From the NCBI GenBank assembly GCA_021795135.1, contig JAJYPT010000023.1, positions 1 to 15,230 of the forward strand: 15,230 nt of DNA, in the 5' to 3' direction. The position numbers were made by a program, and so were the translations under genes. Of this stretch, positions 7,025 to 14,020 are shown piece after piece. The notes beneath the pieces were generated by a model. It was not told the origin of the DNA, did not search any database, and was given only the letters and a program-made list of their open reading frames with translations. Position 1 is the stretch's first letter, and each line of letters starts with the position of its first letter. The stretch is from Actinomycetes bacterium. Its GTDB lineage: Bacteria; Actinomycetota; Acidimicrobiia; Acidimicrobiales; JAJYPT01.

Positions 7025-8301
7025 CTCTGATAGATCGTAGTTTTAGGGAGCGTATAGTCTTAGTTGGCGTTGCAATTGCTCCTGTGGATGTAGAAGAAGT
7101 TGAACAAAGTTTAAATGAACTTTCTTTACTCATAGATACAGCTGGAGCTGATGAAGCTGCACGAGTGGTCCAAAAAAGGACTTCTCCTGATCCAGCTACC
7201 TATATTGGTAAGGGCAAAGCAGAAGAACTCCATCAGTTATGCCTTGAGGTAGATGCTGATACAGTCGTATTTGATGATGATCTTAGTACTGCCCAACAAA
7301 GAAACTTGGAAAAAATATTAGGAAGAACCGCAATTGATAGAAGCGCGGTTATATTAGATATTTTTGCTCAAAATGCTCGTACTCAAGAAGGAAAAGCTCA
7401 AGTAGAGCTAGCTTTGTTGCGCTATCGTTTACCTAGACTACGAGGAAGAGGTCATAGCTTTTCTCAACAAGCTGGTGGCATTGGTACAAGAGGTCCTGGG
7501 GAAACCAAATTAGAAGAAGATAGACGTAGGCTATTGAAAAAGATGTCTAGTTTGGAACATGACTTAGATGTTTTAGAAAAAAATCGTAGAACTCAAAGAA
7601 AATCTCGTCAACGTTCTCAACTACATACCATTTCTTTAGTTGGATATACAAATGCTGGTAAATCTTCTTTGTTGAATTATCTTACTCAAGCTGGAGTTTT
7701 AGTAAAAAATAGTTTATTTGCTACTTTGGATCCTCGCACAAGAAAACTAGATTTACCAGGAGGAGAATCTGTTTTATTGTCCGATACTGTAGGCTTTGTT
7801 AAAAAATTACCTCATCAGTTGATTGAGGCTTTCCATTCCACTTTAGAAGTTGTGGGAGAATCCGATCTTTTGATACATGTAGTTGATTCTTCTGCTGAGA
7901 ATCCCTCTGAACAGATACAAACTGTTCGGGCAGTATTGAAAGAAATAGGAGCAGGTGAAGTTCCTGAATTGTTAGCATTTAATAAATGTGACCTTACTAC
8001 TGAAGCTAAACGCTTGTGTGATACCCATCCTGGTTCTGTTATGATTTCAGCTGTTAGTGGAGAGGGCATAGATAAACTTTTGATGCTTGCTGCAGATAGA
8101 ATTAGGGCAATTTCAAAAGTAGTTGAGTTATTTATCCCTACAAATCGAATAGATTTAATTGCTGCTTTACATAGAGAAGGAGAAGTTGTCTCTGAGCAGT
8201 GGGAAGAAGACCAAATAATAGTAAAAGTCCGTTTGGAACCAAATAGTATAGGTAAATATAATGACTATCTCGAACCAACATCAACAAGAAAGTCTATCTA
8301 G
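7021..8301 (+). CDS. hflX: GTPase HflX, ribosome-splitting/rescue factor
   Basis: HflX is a translational GTPase-like protein that binds the ribosomal 50S subunit and splits stalled or stressed ribosomes. The N-terminal nucleotide-binding HflX domain holds TYIGKGKAEEL (60-70) and the glycine-rich RLRGRGHSFSQQAGGIGTRGPGE segment, split around residue 141-161. A basic coiled coil follows (165-200). The G domain has G1 GYTNAGKS (208-215), G3 DTVGF (255-259), G4 NKCD (321-324) and G5 SAVSG (343-347). Length 426 is typical. It starts inside the dapF stop and its last 41 nt overlap the start of dapC in another frame, which points to translational coupling. Confidence 0.96.
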   Translation: MTLIDRSFRERIVLVGVAIAPVDVEEVEQSLNELSLLIDTAGADEAARVVQKRTSPDPATYIGKGKAEELHQLCLEVDADTVVFDDDLSTAQQRNLEKILGRTAIDRSAVILDIFAQNARTQEGKAQVELALLRYRLPRLRGRGHSFSQQAGGIGTRGPGETKLEEDRRRLLKKMSSLEHDLDVLEKNRRTQRKSRQRSQLHTISLVGYTNAGKSSLLNYLTQAGVLVKNSLFATLDPRTRKLDLPGGESVLLSDTVGFVKKLPHQLIEAFHSTLEVVGESDLLIHVVDSSAENPSEQIQTVRAVLKEIGAGEVPELLAFNKCDLTTEAKRLCDTHPGSVMISAVSGEGIDKLLMLAADRIRAISKVVELFIPTNRIDLIAALHREGEVVSEQWEEDQIIVKVRLEPNSIGKYNDYLEPTSTRKSI

Positions 8302-9406
8302 TTTTAGACTGCCACCTTATCCATATGATCTTTTAGATAAGATAAAAAATCTAGCAAAACAAAAATTTGGTTCAGTAATTGATCTTTCAATTGGAACCCC
8401 AGGAGATCCTCCTCCAGCTTCGGTGGTTCAAGCTTTAAATGACCCTAGTACTCTTAGGGGGTATCCTGCTTCAAAAGGTAGTGAATCCTTTAGATTTGCT
8501 GCTTCTAAATGGATGAGCAACAGCTTTAATGTAGAAATTGCACCTTCAGATATAGGAGCATGCATAGGAACAAAAGAATTTGTTGCTTCTGTTCCTCAAT
8601 GGCTTAGGCTTGCTAATCCTTCCAAAGATACCATTCTTTTTCCTTCTCTTTCTTATCCCACTTATGCAATGGGGGCGACCCTTGGGGGATGTAGGGCAGT
8701 GCCAATAGGTATAGATTCAAATTGGAGACTCGACCTTGGCTCAATTTCGAAACAAGATATTGAGCGCTCACTTGCTATTTGGGTAAATAGTCCTGGTAAT
8801 CCTGCTGGTCAAGTAGAAGATTTAGAAAGCATAGTTAAATGGGCTCAAGCTAATGATATTCCAGTATTTAGTGATGAATGCTATTCAGAATTTAGTTGGA
8901 CCACACATCCTAAAACAGCTTTATCTTATGGGACTAAGGGAGTTGTTTCAGTTCATTCTGTTTCTAAAAGATCGAATCTTGCTGGAGTTAGAGCTGGTTT
9001 TTATGCTGGAGATCCAGAATTAGTGAATTATTTAGTAGAGGTAAGAAAACATGGTGGACTAATGGTTCCTGGTCCTGTCCAAAATTGGGCTCGTATTGCA
9101 CTTTTGGATCAACAACATGTAAATCACCAAAGAGATCTTTATATTGAACGACTAAAGATGTTTTCAGCCTTATTAGACAGCTACGGTACGTCGGGACCTT
9201 TGCCAGAAGGTGGAATTTACCTTTGGAAAAAGATTCCTTCACGTTTTGCAAGTTCTTGGGATTTTGTAGAACAATTTGCTTTAGATACTGGAGCTTTGGT
9301 TTCTCCTGGAGACTTATATGGACAAGATGGACAAGGTTATGTAAGAGTGGCTATGGTCCAATCAATGCAATTATTGGATTTGGTTGCTCAACGGATAGGT
9401 TCTTGA
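8261..9406 (+). CDS. dapC: N-succinyl-LL-diaminopimelate (DapC-type) aminotransferase
   Basis: This is a fold-type I PLP-dependent aminotransferase. In the succinylase pathway DapC turns N-succinyl-2-amino-6-ketopimelate plus glutamate into N-succinyl-LL-DAP, which fits a gene followed by dapD and dapE. Visible residues: substrate loop DLSIGTPGDPPP (41-52), NSPGNPAG (176-183), D205 in SDECY, the Schiff-base lysine K236 in HSVSKRSNLAG and R244 after it, and a C-terminal arginine in YVRVAM. The length (381) fits actinobacterial DapC. The ATG at 8261 lies inside hflX (41-nt overlap); the conserved part starts at LPPYPYDLL (about residue 17), so a slightly later start cannot be excluded. Sequence alone cannot separate DapC from related class I aminotransferases; the operon supports DapC. 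Confidence 0.88.
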   Translation: MTISNQHQQESLSSFRLPPYPYDLLDKIKNLAKQKFGSVIDLSIGTPGDPPPASVVQALNDPSTLRGYPASKGSESFRFAASKWMSNSFNVEIAPSDIGACIGTKEFVASVPQWLRLANPSKDTILFPSLSYPTYAMGATLGGCRAVPIGIDSNWRLDLGSISKQDIERSLAIWVNSPGNPAGQVEDLESIVKWAQANDIPVFSDECYSEFSWTTHPKTALSYGTKGVVSVHSVSKRSNLAGVRAGFYAGDPELVNYLVEVRKHGGLMVPGPVQNWARIALLDQQHVNHQRDLYIERLKMFSALLDSYGTSGPLPEGGIYLWKKIPSRFASSWDFVEQFALDTGALVSPGDLYGQDGQGYVRVAMVQSMQLLDLVAQRIGS

Positions 9407-9436
9407 TGCATTTTTCGACTAAAGTTTAAAAAACCT

Positions 9437-10267
9437 ATGTCTACTTTAAAACAACAAATAGAACAACTTTGGCAAGATAGCGAAACAATTGGAACCCAAA
9501 TCAAGACTCAAGAAGCATTTGAATTAGTTCACAGTGCTGTTGAATTGTTGGATAACGGACAAGCAAGAGTGGCTGAGGTAGCCGAAGATGGACAAGTCAT
9601 TGTTCACGAATGGTTAAAAAAAGCAATTTTGTTACTTTTTAGAGTCTCAAAAATGCAAACAATAGAATTAGGTCCATTTGAATTTGTCGATAAATTGCCT
9701 TTGAAATCAAAGTATTTAGAAAAAGGGGTAAGAGTTGTTCCAGGCGCTTCTGCTCGATGGGGATCTTTTTTAGAGCCAGGCGTTATTATGATGCCTAGTT
9801 ATGTAAATATAGGCGCTCGAGTTGGAGCTAATACAATGGTAGACACCTGGGCAACAGTAGGTTCTTGTGCCCAAATTGGTTCTAACGTACATCTATCTGG
9901 TGGAGTTGGGATAGGAGGGGTTCTAGAACCTCCTCAAGCTTCTCCTGTAATTATTGAAGATGATGTTTTGATAGGTAGTAGATGTATGGTTGTAGAAGGC
10001 GCTAGGGTTGGAAAAGGAAGCGTATTGGCAGCAGGGGCTATTTTGACTAAAACGATTCCAGTTATTGATTCTGAAACTGGAGAAGAAATTTCTAGAGGCT
10101 TTATACCTGCTTATAGTGTTGCTGTAGGTGCCACAAGGGAACGTAAGTTTTCAGGCGGTACCTTTGGTCTTCCTTGCATCTTGGTTTTACGCCGTCTCAA
10201 TGAAGGTGAACGTCATGATAAGGCTGCTTTGAATCAAATATTGAGAAGTCATGGACTTGCTCAATGA
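9437..10267 (+). CDS. dapD: 2,3,4,5-tetrahydropyridine-2,6-dicarboxylate N-succinyltransferase DapD
   Basis: DapD transfers succinyl from succinyl-CoA to tetrahydrodipicolinate, committing the pathway to succinylated intermediates. The protein (276 residues) is of the Escherichia coli type: MPSYVNIGARVGANTMVDTW (split here near 115-135), ATVGSCAQIGSNVHLSGGVGI and GGVLEPPQASPVIIEDD are close to the enterobacterial sequence. The middle forms a left-handed beta helix of hexapeptide repeats, and such proteins are trimers. Mycobacterial DapD is a different, longer type, so this form is of note in an actinobacterial context. The start at 9437 is 30 nt after dapC and has no clear Shine-Dalgarno. The stop overlaps dapE by 4 nt (ATGA). 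Confidence 0.96.
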   Translation: MSTLKQQIEQLWQDSETIGTQIKTQEAFELVHSAVELLDNGQARVAEVAEDGQVIVHEWLKKAILLLFRVSKMQTIELGPFEFVDKLPLKSKYLEKGVRVVPGASARWGSFLEPGVIMMPSYVNIGARVGANTMVDTWATVGSCAQIGSNVHLSGGVGIGGVLEPPQASPVIIEDDVLIGSRCMVVEGARVGKGSVLAAGAILTKTIPVIDSETGEEISRGFIPAYSVAVGATRERKFSGGTFGLPCILVLRRLNEGERHDKAALNQILRSHGLAQ

Positions 10268-11355
10268 TTCCTGATCTTGTATCTAGTTGTTTTGAGCTGG
10301 TAAATATCTATTCAGTCAGCCATCAAGAAGAGTCTATATCTGAATATGTGCTTGAACAGCTTTCAGAGTGTTCTTGGCTAGAAGTTGAAGTTATTGACTC
10401 TGAAATAGTAGCGAAATCTAATTTAGGACTCCCAAAGAGGGTCTTGTTTGCAGGACATTTAGATACTGTTCCTTCTAGTGGAAATTTTCCAGGACGTATA
10501 GAAGGTGATAGTTGTTGGGGACTTGGTTCTGTGGATATGAAAGCGGGATTGAGTGTATTTTTAGAGTTGGCTAAAAATATAACAAAACCCTCAATGGATG
10601 TAACTTTTGTTTTTTATACCTGCGAAGAAGTAGATAGAAGTTATAGCGGTTTGGGAAAGCTTTATCAACAAAGACCTGATTTGATAAAAGCAGATGCGGT
10701 TGTCTTAGGAGAGCCTAGTGGAGCAAAAATAGAAGCAGGTTGTCAAGGCACCATGCGTATTTTACTTAAATTGACAGGAGTGCGTGCTCATACTGCTAGA
10801 CCTTGGATGGGACGAAATGCTATTCATCGGCTTCATTTAGTTTTGGCCTTTTTGAATGACTATGATCCTCGCTCAGTTCTTATCGATGGTTGCGAATTTA
10901 AAGAGTCTCTTCAAGCTGTAAAAATAGAAGGTGGGATAGCAAATAATGTCGTTCCAGACGAAGTCAATTTGGCAATAAATTTTCGTTTCGCTCCAGATAG
11001 AAATGTTGATCAGGCTTTTGATCATCTCAAGATTCTGCTTGAACCTTTTATAGAATCTGAAGATGGAGATAGTATTGAGCTAATTGAAGGGGTAGAAGGA
11101 GCTCTTCCTAATTTATCTAACCCTGTTCTTGCATCTTTGGCAGAAAAAGCTGGATCAGTCAATGCTAAATTAGGCTGGACAGATGTTGCTACTTTTTCTT
11201 CTATGGGAGTTCCGGCTACAAATTTTGGCCCCGGAGACCCAGGACTGGCTCATAGTCCTACTGAACATGTAACAAAGCAAGATCTAGAAACTGTTTATAA
11301 AATATTATTTGAATTATGTTCTCAAACCAAAGAACAAGAAATTGAGAGTAAATAA
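10264..11355 (+). CDS. dapE: Succinyl-diaminopimelate desuccinylase DapE
   Basis: DapE hydrolyses N-succinyl-LL-DAP to LL-DAP and succinate, supplying DapF. It is a dimetal M20-family hydrolase with all expected residues: H65 and D67 in AGHLDTVP, the bridging D91 in LGSVDMKAG, the general base E121 with E122 in CEEVD, E150 in LGEPSG, and the last metal ligand H330 in GLAHSPTEHV. The dimerisation domain lies at about 168-270, with H176 in RAHTARPWMG. The length (363) and motifs fit the actinobacterial DapE group. It starts inside the dapD stop, and its own stop overlaps the next gene by one base, so it sits in one translation-coupled run. Confidence 0.95.
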   Translation: MIPDLVSSCFELVNIYSVSHQEESISEYVLEQLSECSWLEVEVIDSEIVAKSNLGLPKRVLFAGHLDTVPSSGNFPGRIEGDSCWGLGSVDMKAGLSVFLELAKNITKPSMDVTFVFYTCEEVDRSYSGLGKLYQQRPDLIKADAVVLGEPSGAKIEAGCQGTMRILLKLTGVRAHTARPWMGRNAIHRLHLVLAFLNDYDPRSVLIDGCEFKESLQAVKIEGGIANNVVPDEVNLAINFRFAPDRNVDQAFDHLKILLEPFIESEDGDSIELIEGVEGALPNLSNPVLASLAEKAGSVNAKLGWTDVATFSSMGVPATNFGPGDPGLAHSPTEHVTKQDLETVYKILFELCSQTKEQEIESK

Positions 11356-11828
11356 TGAGTCTTCAAATTGGTCAAGAAGCTCCTGATTTTGAACTTTATG
11401 ACTATGAGAGAAATTTAGTACGGCTGTCTGATTTTTATGGTTCTCAAAATGTAATTCTTGTTTTTTATCCCTTTTGCTTTGCCAAAGCTTGTGAAGAAGA
11501 GTTTCAAGCTCTTACAAAAAACAGACATATTATAGAATCTCAAGAGATAAAGCTACTTGGTATTTCTTGTGATAGCCCTTTTTCACAGAAAAAGTGGGCT
11601 CAAGAAAATGAAATTTCATTTCCTCTATTGAGCGATTTTTGGCCTCATGCTCGAGTAGCAAAAGAGTTTGATATTTTGAATGAAACAGCAGGATGTTCTG
11701 AAGCAGCTACTTTTTTTATAGATAAACGTAGCATGATTGTTGATTTATTTATTTCTGAAGATTTAAATATACCTAGAGATCTTCAACAGTACTTATCTTC
11801 TATCAAGAGCTTTCATCTAGGTAGTTAA
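11355..11828 (+). CDS. AhpE-like peroxiredoxin with altered active site
   Basis: The 157-residue protein has the thioredoxin fold of peroxiredoxins and is closest in pattern to mycobacterial AhpE, a 1-Cys-type enzyme that reduces hydroperoxides: QEAPDFELYD, NVILVFYPFCF, FPLLSDFWPHARVAKEF and ATFFIDK. The peroxidatic Cys is C46. The active-site motif PxxxTxxC reads PFCFAKAC, so the conserved Thr is Ala43, and the Arg expected before the TF of the later strand is Ala117 (SEAATFF). Both residues normally activate the peroxide and the thiolate. Further cysteines are C41, C72 and C114. It may have low peroxidase activity, use another mechanism or have another role. It is the last gene of the operon (one-base overlap with dapE) and converges with lexA. 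Confidence 0.85.
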   Translation: MSLQIGQEAPDFELYDYERNLVRLSDFYGSQNVILVFYPFCFAKACEEEFQALTKNRHIIESQEIKLLGISCDSPFSQKKWAQENEISFPLLSDFWPHARVAKEFDILNETAGCSEAATFFIDKRSMIVDLFISEDLNIPRDLQQYLSSIKSFHLGS

Positions 11829-11866
11829 AATAAAACAAGTTTAATAGTTGTCCTTGGGGTAAAAAA

Positions 11867-11923
11867 TGAAAGAAACTTATTTTTTGTAAATTGATATTGA
11901 AGATAATAAGTTAGTTTCAGTTC
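11867..11923. terminator. Weak candidate bidirectional terminator between peroxiredoxin gene and lexA
   Basis: Between the convergent genes an imperfect inverted repeat pairs TGAAAGAAACTTATT (from about 11867) with AATAAGTTAGTTTCAGTTCA (11905-11924), including a perfect 8-bp core AACTTATT/AATAAGTT. It is A/T-rich, the loop is long, and T runs lie inside the loop, so it is a poor terminator by pattern. The position between convergent genes is the main support. Confidence 0.3.
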
Positions 11924-11933
11924 ATTTATGTTT

Positions 11934-12572
11934 TTATATCCTTCTCAAAAGAGATATTACTTTACCAAAGATAGTTACCTCTTCAGATTTAAATGTCATA
12001 GGAGATAGATTATGATTTGCAGGTATTAAAGTCACAGTATCTCCTTTTGGTTCAAAAAACTTTACTGTAGCTTCTTCTTCTGGTATTCCAGCTATAACTA
12101 TGTCACCTTTTTTGGCATTTGATTGTTGATGTACGATCAGAAAGTCTCCATCTAAAATTCCAGCTTCTATCATGGAATCTCCTCTTACTTTTAAAATAAA
12201 TACTGGGTCATTACCAGTAAAGTCTTGAGGCAGTGGTAAGAACTCTTCAATATTTTGCTGTGCTAATACGTTAGTTCCTGCTGCTACTTCTCCAACGAGT
12301 GGAACGTGTCGCACTGGTCTGTTTTCAATATTGTTGGAATCTGTTTCGTATTTGAGTTCAAGTGCTCTTGGTTTGGTGGGATCTCTTTTTATATATCCTT
12401 GTTTTTCCAAGATAGAAAGATGCGAATGGACAGTAGATGAAGAGGCTAATTTTACGGCTTGTCCAATTTCTCTTACAGAAGGTGGATAGCCCTTGTCCTT
12501 TAGGTGACTTGATATAAAAGCAAGGATTTCTTGCCGTTTTGCACTTAATTTTTCTTTACCTAAATCTTGCAT
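11934..12572 (-). CDS. lexA: LexA, SOS response repressor
   Basis: LexA represses DNA-damage genes and inactivates itself by cleavage when RecA filaments form. The N-terminal winged helix-turn-helix (about 10-73) has KGYPPSVREIGQAVKLASSSTVHSHL and the C-terminal S24-type peptidase domain follows. The cleavage site is A98-G99 in VAAGTN. Catalytic Ser133 lies in RGDSMIEAG and Lys171 in EEATVKFF. All are intact, so the protein should be functional. It is 212 residues, normal length. The ATG at 12572 is preceded on its strand by AAGGAAAAG. It is transcribed divergently from the LysM gene, with two LexA boxes between, so it is probably autoregulated. Confidence 0.97.
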   Translation of the reverse strand: MQDLGKEKLSAKRQEILAFISSHLKDKGYPPSVREIGQAVKLASSSTVHSHLSILEKQGYIKRDPTKPRALELKYETDSNNIENRPVRHVPLVGEVAAGTNVLAQQNIEEFLPLPQDFTGNDPVFILKVRGDSMIEAGILDGDFLIVHQQSNAKKGDIVIAGIPEEEATVKFFEPKGDTVTLIPANHNLSPMTFKSEEVTIFGKVISLLRRI

Positions 12573-12616
12573 CTTTTCCTTTTGAATTTGAGCTGTTTAT
12601 AAAAGTTACCCTATAA

Positions 12617-12656
12617 ATCAACTAAAAATCAAACACTTGTTCGATTTTTAGTTGAT
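12617..12656. promoter_or_regulatory. lexA operator (LexA box 1) inside a 40-bp near-palindrome
   Basis: The LexA box CAAACACTTGTTCG (12630-12643) differs from CGAAC-N4-GTTCG in one base of the left half. It is embedded in a much longer inverted repeat: 18-nt arms at 12617-12634 and 12639-12656 around the 4-nt centre ACTT, with a single mismatch (12631/12642). The box centre is about 65 nt upstream of the lexA start. Operator function is inferred from consensus and location; the extended arms are directly seen. Confidence 0.85.
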
Positions 12657-12695
12657 AAAGATGTATGCTGGAGGTTATAATCAAACATATGTTCG
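12652..12695 (+). promoter_or_regulatory. Promoter and LexA box 2 of the LysM division-inhibitor gene
   Basis: TTGATA (12652-12657), an 18-nt spacer and a perfect TATAAT (12676-12681) form a good sigma-A-type promoter. The LexA box CAAACATATGTTCG (12682-12695) starts at the next base and covers the predicted transcription start, so bound LexA should block it. The box has the same one-base deviation as box 1. AAAGGAG at 12698-12704 is a strong ribosome-binding site. Confidence 0.85.
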
Positions 12696-12708
12696 ATAAA
12701 GGAGAAAA

Positions 12709-13122
12709 ATGATGGAGGCTATAAAATCAGAATTTGAAGATTTTTGGCAGTCTCATGAATATCCATATAAAAGTGCTTATGCCAAAGTCATACCCATTGA
12801 AAGAACTTCCAAAGGGTATGGTCTAAGCAATAAAAAGCTTTCTTTGGGGGTTCTTCTTTGGAGATGGTTTTGGGTAGTTTCTGTGTCGGTAGTTGCTGCT
12901 ATTATAGTGGTATTAGGTCTAAGGGCTGGGATATTGGCTTTAGTAAGTAGTCCTGTTCCAACAAAACATCTAACCTATTTAGTTCAACCTGGAGATAGCT
13001 TATGGTCAATAGCACGCAAGATAGAACCTCATTCAGATCCCCGTCGCTTAGTTTATAATCTCGACTCTCAACTTCATGGAGCTAGAATTTACCCAGGGGA
13101 AAAAATTAAAATATCTTATTAA
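12709..13122 (+). CDS. LysM-domain membrane protein, probable SOS cell-division inhibitor (YneA/ChiZ/DivS class)
   Basis: The 137-residue protein has a cytoplasmic N-terminus of ~45 residues, one membrane segment (about 52-78, from LLWRWFWVVSVSVV) and an extracytoplasmic LysM domain (about 88-136: YLVQPGDSLWSIARK ... IYPGEKIKI) that binds peptidoglycan. No hydrolase domain is present. The same layout, next to and divergent from lexA, is seen in Rv2719c (ChiZ) of Mycobacterium and YneA of Bacillus, which delay septation during the SOS response; DivS of Corynebacterium is positioned alike. The LexA box on its promoter supports this role. Two ATGs are adjacent: the AAAGGAG at 12698-12704 is 4 nt from the first and 7 nt from the second, so translation may start at 12712. 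nrdR follows after 27 nt, probably in the same transcript. Function is inferred from architecture and synteny. Confidence 0.85.
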   Translation: MMEAIKSEFEDFWQSHEYPYKSAYAKVIPIERTSKGYGLSNKKLSLGVLLWRWFWVVSVSVVAAIIVVLGLRAGILALVSSPVPTKHLTYLVQPGDSLWSIARKIEPHSDPRRLVYNLDSQLHGARIYPGEKIKISY

Positions 13123-13149
13123 TTTTCGCTACTCTAGGGCAGTTTTGTT

Positions 13150-13614
13150 ATGAAGTGTCCTTTTTGCGCTATAGATAATGATAAAGTTATCGATTCTCGT
13201 TCTATAGAAGATGGCTATTCTATTCGTAGAAGAAGACAGTGTTTGAGTTGTGACAAAAGATTTACAACTTTTGAACATGTTGAAGAATCTCATATAAGAG
13301 TGGTCAAACGATCTGGTTCTGTAGAAGCCTTTGACAAATCTAAAGTTGCCAAAGGAGTTCTTTGGGCTGCAAAAAATAGGCCGGTTAGTGTTGACCAGGT
13401 AGAAGATTTGAGTGCTTCTGTTGAACAAGCTATTCGTTTGGAAAAAATTCCTGAAGTAACTTCTCAACATATTGGAAGAGTTGTTTTAGATTTCTTGAGA
13501 GATTTAGATGAAGTAGCTTATGTTCGTTTCGCTAGTGTGTATAAAGGATTTGAAAGCCTGTCCGATTTCCATGCAGAAATGGGATTGTTAGAAAAACAAA
13601 CTCATAATAGTTAG
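13150..13614 (+). CDS. nrdR: Transcriptional repressor NrdR
   Basis: NrdR represses ribonucleotide reductase operons according to the cellular (d)ATP level. The N-terminal zinc ribbon has four cysteines: C3 and C6 (MKCPFC) and C31 and C34 (RQCLSCDKRF), preceded by the conserved SRSIEDGYSIRRRR region. The ATP-cone domain follows (about 49-139), including the VVKRSG start and VAYVRFASVYKGF end. Length 154 is typical. AGGGCAG at 13136-13142 is a suitable ribosome-binding site. It lies 27 nt behind the LysM gene, as in Mycobacterium, so some of its transcription may respond to DNA damage. No ribonucleotide reductase gene is in the window. Confidence 0.97.
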   Translation: MKCPFCAIDNDKVIDSRSIEDGYSIRRRRQCLSCDKRFTTFEHVEESHIRVVKRSGSVEAFDKSKVAKGVLWAAKNRPVSVDQVEDLSASVEQAIRLEKIPEVTSQHIGRVVLDFLRDLDEVAYVRFASVYKGFESLSDFHAEMGLLEKQTHNS

Positions 13615-14020
13615 AAAATTATTTTTCCAAGATAAGGATTAGACTTTGGGTTGGTTCTGGACATCACTACCAATGTTGAACGTACAAACTCTATAGTTAG
13701 GCAGCTGGCTTATTGACCATAAAATTTGGGTAAACTAACAAAGTGAACAGCTTTATCTGTTAAATTCTTAGACTATATCTTGTTTATATTTCTTTTTGTT
13801 TTGATATTTGCCTTCCAGTTTGTCTTTCCTCTTATGTGAATCCTTCTGTTGGTAAACCCATATTGTCATGGGTTTACCAACAGAAGGATCAACACCACAA
13901 ATTGAAGCATTGGCTATGGATATTGTGAAGCTCGATTGGGAATGAAAAACTAAATTATTTTAGGTTATTTAAGTGCTATCTCTTTACTGGCTTTACCTCT
14001 TACTTACGAATAACTTTCTT
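13615..14020. other. Intergenic stretch between nrdR and the lipoprotein gene
   Basis: About 400 bases without a convincing gene. Its main landmark is the perfect stem-loop at 13840-13889, listed separately. A T-rich part lies at about 13775-13805, and a small hairpin AACAG/CTGTT at 13746-13761 is too short to call. A 25-codon ORF (13868-13945, starting at the right arm of the stem-loop and ending with LDWE) has no recognisable family and no ribosome-binding site apart from the hairpin, so I do not call it a gene. nrdR and the lipoprotein gene converge here, so a terminator is expected. Confidence 0.6.
13840..13889. repeat. Perfect 22-bp inverted repeat with 6-nt loop
   Basis: The arms 13840-13861 (beginning ATCCTTCTGTTGG) and 13868-13889 (ending CAACAGAAGGAT) are exactly complementary, with ATTGTC as loop. 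The stem is of mixed base composition, far more stable than its AT-rich surroundings. There is no T run after either arm, so it is not a standard intrinsic terminator, though it lies between convergent genes. It could be a processed 3' end, an RNA structure or the end of a small repeat element. Confidence 0.8.

Noticed and set aside
13746..13761. Hairpin AACAG/CTGTT as nrdR terminator
   Set aside because: Only five base pairs, followed by mixed sequence without a T run directly after the stem.
13868..13945. Short ORF of 25 codons starting in the stem-loop
   Set aside because: No recognised family, no ribosome-binding site outside the hairpin and too short to support as a gene; noted only in the intergenic entry.
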